The notes under the pieces: model-generated
Database searches by the model: none
What the model was told of the DNA's origin: nothing
Seen by the model: the letters and a program-made list of their open reading frames with translations, nothing else
Shown here: piece after piece, positions 61,580 to 64,000 of the stretch
How positions within the stretch are numbered: position 1 is the stretch's first letter
How the letters are laid out: each line of letters begins with the position of its first letter
Source of the DNA: Comamonas testosteroni
GTDB lineage: Bacteria; Pseudomonadota; Gammaproteobacteria; Burkholderiales; Burkholderiaceae_C
Reading direction: 5' to 3'
DNA: 64,000 nt
Assembly: GCF_030505195.1 (NCBI RefSeq)
Contig: NZ_CP129672.1
Coordinates: 2,452,501 to 2,516,500, forward strand
Made by a program: the position numbers and the translations under genes

Positions 61580-62275
61580 TCAGCGCGGCTGACGCAGCTG
61601 GCGCGATGTCACGCCGCGCTCGCGCCGCAATGCATAGGCCAGGGCGCTGGCCGAGGCGTAGCCGCAGCGCAGCGCGGTCGCTTCAAGTGCGCTCCCCTGT
61701 TTGAGCTGCAGCACGGCAGCGTCCAGACGCAGGCCGCGCAGCCAGTCCTGCGGGGTGCGGTCCGTCAGCTCCACAAAACGGGCATGGAACTGGGCCACGC
61801 TCAGGTGCATCAGGCCCGCCAGCCGGGCCGTGGGCCAGCTTTCATGCAAAGCGGCCTGAACCTGTTGCTGCAGCCGCAGCAGATCCAGGCCGCGCCGCTG
61901 CAGCAAGGTGGGAGCCTGCAGCACCAGCGCCATCTGCGCGGCAGCCGACAGGCTCGATTGCGGAAAGCGCAGCGACGGGGGCACGGCAAAGCGGCGCAGC
62001 TTGTCCAGCCCCTGGGCCATGGGTGCATCGATCACCAGGACCTGGGTTTGCGGTGCGGCCAGATAGCCATGGTCGGCCCCTGCGGGGATGACCATGCCGC
62101 AGGCGCTGTCGACAAAGCTGGGTCTGCCGGCCACCTCCAGTTCCATGCGGCCCTGCAGTGCAAACAGAATCTGGGCGTAGTCATGGGCATGGGCCTGATG
62201 CTCGCCGCTGTAGCTGCGCACCGATGCCTGTGCCTGGTCAAGCACAGGACGCGAAGATGCGGTGTCACGGCTCAT
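61580..62275 (-). CDS. AraC family transcriptional regulator
   Basis: A 231-aa regulator: N-terminal cupin (SYSGEHQAHAHDYAQILFALQGRMELEVAG, VIPAGADHGYLA) and C-terminal AraC HTH pair (AGLMHLSVAQFHARFVELTDRTPQDWLRGLRLDAAVLQLKQG and EATALRCGYASASALAYALRRERGVTSRQ). Shorter than most AraC proteins, but both domains are complete. Likely controls the EamA gene downstream. Divergent from the AmpG-like transporter gene, 103 bp away. Confidence 0.87.
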   Translation of the reverse strand: MSRDTASSRPVLDQAQASVRSYSGEHQAHAHDYAQILFALQGRMELEVAGRPSFVDSACGMVIPAGADHGYLAAPQTQVLVIDAPMAQGLDKLRRFAVPPSLRFPQSSLSAAAQMALVLQAPTLLQRRGLDLLRLQQQVQAALHESWPTARLAGLMHLSVAQFHARFVELTDRTPQDWLRGLRLDAAVLQLKQGSALEATALRCGYASASALAYALRRERGVTSRQLRQPR

Positions 62276-62378
62276 GGGTCAATCGGGCTTACAGAAAGAG
62301 ACGGCGGTCACGGTAATGGTAGCGTCCGGCGACTGGCGCGGGCAACCGATAATGCCCTCTGCCTCAGAGAACCAGACC

Positions 62379-63737
62379 ATGACCGAGTCGTCCCAAACAA
62401 GCACCAGCCCCACTTCCGCAGATGTCGTCATCAAGCCCAAGCGCAGTTGGAGCCAGGCCTTCAAGGTCTATGCCCAGCCCACCAGCTTGCGCATGCTGGC
62501 CCTGGGTTTCTCGGCCGGCCTGCCGCTGCTGCTGGTGCTGGGCACCTTGAGCTTCTGGCTGCGCGAGGCCGATATCGATCGCACGACGATAGGATTCCTG
62601 AGCTGGGTGGGTCTGGCCTATGCCTTCAAATGGGTGTGGTCTCCGCTGGTGGATCGCCTGCCTCTGCCGGCGCTGACGCGCATGCTGGGGCGGCGGCGCA
62701 GCTGGCTGTTGTTTTCGCAGCTGCTGATCGTGGCGGGCCTGCTCGGCATGTCGTTCATGGACCCCAAGCAGTCCCTGCAGCCGCTGGTGTGGTGCGCGCT
62801 GCTGGTGGCTTTCGGCTCGGCCACGCAGGATATTGCGCTCGATGCCTATCGCATCGAGTCTGCCAAGGTCGACGACCAGGCAGCCCTGGCCGCCACCTAC
62901 CAGACCGGCTATCGCCTGGCCATGATCTGGGCCGGCGCCGGCGTGCTGTGGGTGGCGGCGCAGGTGCAAGGGGATGTGCAGGGCTATGTGGTGCAGGCCT
63001 GGCATGTGGCCTATACGGCCATGGCGGCGAGCATGCTGGTGGGCATGGTCACGGTGCTGTTCTCGCCCGAGCCTGAAACCCGTCCCATCGCACCGGCGCG
63101 CAATGCCGCCGAATGGATCAAGGGCGCGTTGATTGCACCGTTTGCCGACTTCATCGGCCGCTACCGGTGGCAGGCGCTGCTGCTGCTGGCGCTGATCGGC
63201 CTGTATCGCGTGAGCGACGTGGTCATGGGCATCATGGCCAACCCGTTCTATGTGGACATGGGCTACACCAAGGAAGAGGTGGCTGCCGTGACCAAGGTAT
63301 TCGGCGTCATCATGACGCTGCTGGGTGGCTTTGTGGGCGGCACCATGGCCGTGCGCTGGGGCGTGATGCGCGTGCTGATGCTGGGCGCCGTGCTGTCGGC
63401 CGGCACCAATATGCTGTTTGCCTCGCTGGCCACACGCGGCCACGATGTCTCGGCGCTGGTCTGGGTGGTCAGTGCCGACAATCTCGCTGGGGGAATTGCC
63501 TCGGCGGCCTTTATCGCCTATCTATCGGGCCTGACCAATGTGCAGTACTCGGCCACGCAATATGCGCTGTTCAGCTCCATGATGCTGCTGGCCCCCAAGT
63601 GGCTGGCGGGCTTCTCGGGGGTGTTTGTCGATGCTTATGGTTACGAGGCGTTCTTCCACACCACGGCGCTGATGGGATTCCCCGTGCTGCTGCTGATTTT
63701 CCTGGCATCCAGAGTGAAAACTGGCTCTGGCGCTTGA
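62379..63737 (+). CDS. AmpG-like MFS permease
   Basis: A 452-aa transporter with about 12-14 helices. LGFSAGLPLLLVLGTLSFWLREADIDRTTIGFLSWVGLAYAFKWVWSPLVDRLPLP is the AmpG family start, and DIALDAYRIESAKVDDQAALAATYQTGYRLAMI is its conserved core. AmpG imports anhydro-muropeptides for cell-wall recycling and, in some species, induces beta-lactamase; the family also includes others. Start ATG 62379 chosen; 62352 is an alternative. No clear ribosome binding site. Confidence 0.88.
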   Translation: MTESSQTSTSPTSADVVIKPKRSWSQAFKVYAQPTSLRMLALGFSAGLPLLLVLGTLSFWLREADIDRTTIGFLSWVGLAYAFKWVWSPLVDRLPLPALTRMLGRRRSWLLFSQLLIVAGLLGMSFMDPKQSLQPLVWCALLVAFGSATQDIALDAYRIESAKVDDQAALAATYQTGYRLAMIWAGAGVLWVAAQVQGDVQGYVVQAWHVAYTAMAASMLVGMVTVLFSPEPETRPIAPARNAAEWIKGALIAPFADFIGRYRWQALLLLALIGLYRVSDVVMGIMANPFYVDMGYTKEEVAAVTKVFGVIMTLLGGFVGGTMAVRWGVMRVLMLGAVLSAGTNMLFASLATRGHDVSALVWVVSADNLAGGIASAAFIAYLSGLTNVQYSATQYALFSSMMLLAPKWLAGFSGVFVDAYGYEAFFHTTALMGFPVLLLIFLASRVKTGSGA

Positions 63738-63861
63738 TGGGTAAGCACTGATAGCTATTGTTTTTGAGCGGATCGGCGTTTACCCAACTTTACGCAGCAG
63801 ACAAGAGCAGGTCACCTGCGTGCTTCAGCATGACGTCTTGAAGAAATATCGAGGCGCGAGC
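63738..63861. repeat. Gap with partial AT-rich dispersed element
   Basis: 63748-63772 reads CTGATAGCTATTGTTTTTGA, like the other AT-rich elements. The remainder is the probable promoter of the response regulator gene. Confidence 0.4.
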
Positions 63862-64000
63862 ATGACTACACTGCCCCCTATGAGCACGCACCAACTTCTG
63901 ATGATTGAGGATGACGTTCGCCTGGCGCAAATGGTGAGCGATTACCTGGGCAATAACGGCCTGGAAGTGACCCATATGGCTGACGGCAAAAGCGGCCTGG
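63862..64000 (+). CDS. Two-component response regulator, N-terminal part
   Basis: The window ends after 46 codons. LLMIEDDVRLAQMVSDYLGNNGLEVTHMADGKSGL is the receiver domain start, with the acidic pair (EDD) that coordinates magnesium. The phosphorylated Asp and output domain lie beyond the edge. Most like OmpR/PhoB members. A second in-frame ATG at 63880 (MSTHQLL) may be the true start. Confidence 0.82.
   Translation, partial: MTTLPPMSTHQLLMIEDDVRLAQMVSDYLGNNGLEVTHMADGKSGL

Overview
The window looks like chromosomal DNA from a GC-rich betaproteobacterium of the Comamonadaceae, most likely Comamonas or a close relative such as Delftia. The evidence is gene content (a box-type aerobic benzoyl-CoA pathway, a Bug/TctC-type binding protein, SorAB, GTP-type PEP carboxykinase, minCDE) and short intergenic repeats with a GATAGCT or AGCTATC core, a pattern I associate with this family. 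No rRNA, tRNA, CRISPR array or prophage was seen. The only mobile element recognised is one ISL3-family insertion sequence.

Layout. 0-9.7 kb: a truncated class II aldolase, an M20 peptidase, a divergent MFS/AraC pair, an ECF sigma/anti-sigma pair followed by sulfite dehydrogenase SorAB, a membrane-anchored methyltransferase, and two lipoproteins (Sel1, CsgG-like). 9.78-11.08 kb: the ISL3 element, with an exact 8-bp target duplication, sitting in the T-tract of a terminator. 11.1-16.8 kb: an FAD-linked D-lactate-type dehydrogenase, a Bug binding protein, a BMP-like protein, an EF-hand protein, cobalamin adenosyltransferase and an HD protein. 16.9-21.5 kb: boxC-boxB-boxA. 21.8-29.6 kb: threonine dehydratase, a slipin, a 45-aa membrane protein, pckG, LysR, a phosphoesterase and a universal stress protein. 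29.8-36.7 kb: ArgP-like/DadA, a MarR regulator, a DnaQ-like exonuclease, a flavin reductase, a TauD-type dioxygenase and glutathione reductase. 36.8-38.7 kb: minC-minD-minE. 38.8-47.8 kb: enoyl-CoA hydratase, acetoacetyl-CoA synthetase, a radical SAM protein, an NCS2 permease, a CoA-transferase and a thioesterase. 48.6-57.9 kb: a branched-chain-type ABC importer, benzoate-CoA ligase, boxD and divergent boxR. 58-64 kb: an AidB-like flavoprotein, an M48 protease, an EamA exporter, an AraC regulator, an AmpG-like transporter and a truncated response regulator.

How it fits together. Two clusters about 27 kb apart encode benzoate catabolism: probable uptake (ABC importer), activation (bclA), epoxidation and ring cleavage (boxABC) and semialdehyde oxidation (boxD), under BoxR. 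Both cluster promoters carry a shared 19-bp motif (17 of 19 identical, AAAACATGCAAyATwGTGC) among several TGCA repeats, which I propose as the BoxR operator. The pathway yields acetyl-CoA and succinyl-CoA, so the nearby CoA-transferase, acetoacetyl-CoA synthetase and pckG are plausible downstream functions.

The intergenic DNA is rich in dispersed repeats of at least three kinds. One copy seems to have been read into an N-terminal extension of LivF, and another possibly into acetoacetyl-CoA synthetase. A structured leader ending in an intrinsic terminator precedes the CoA-transferase gene and is the best candidate here for an undescribed cis-regulatory RNA.
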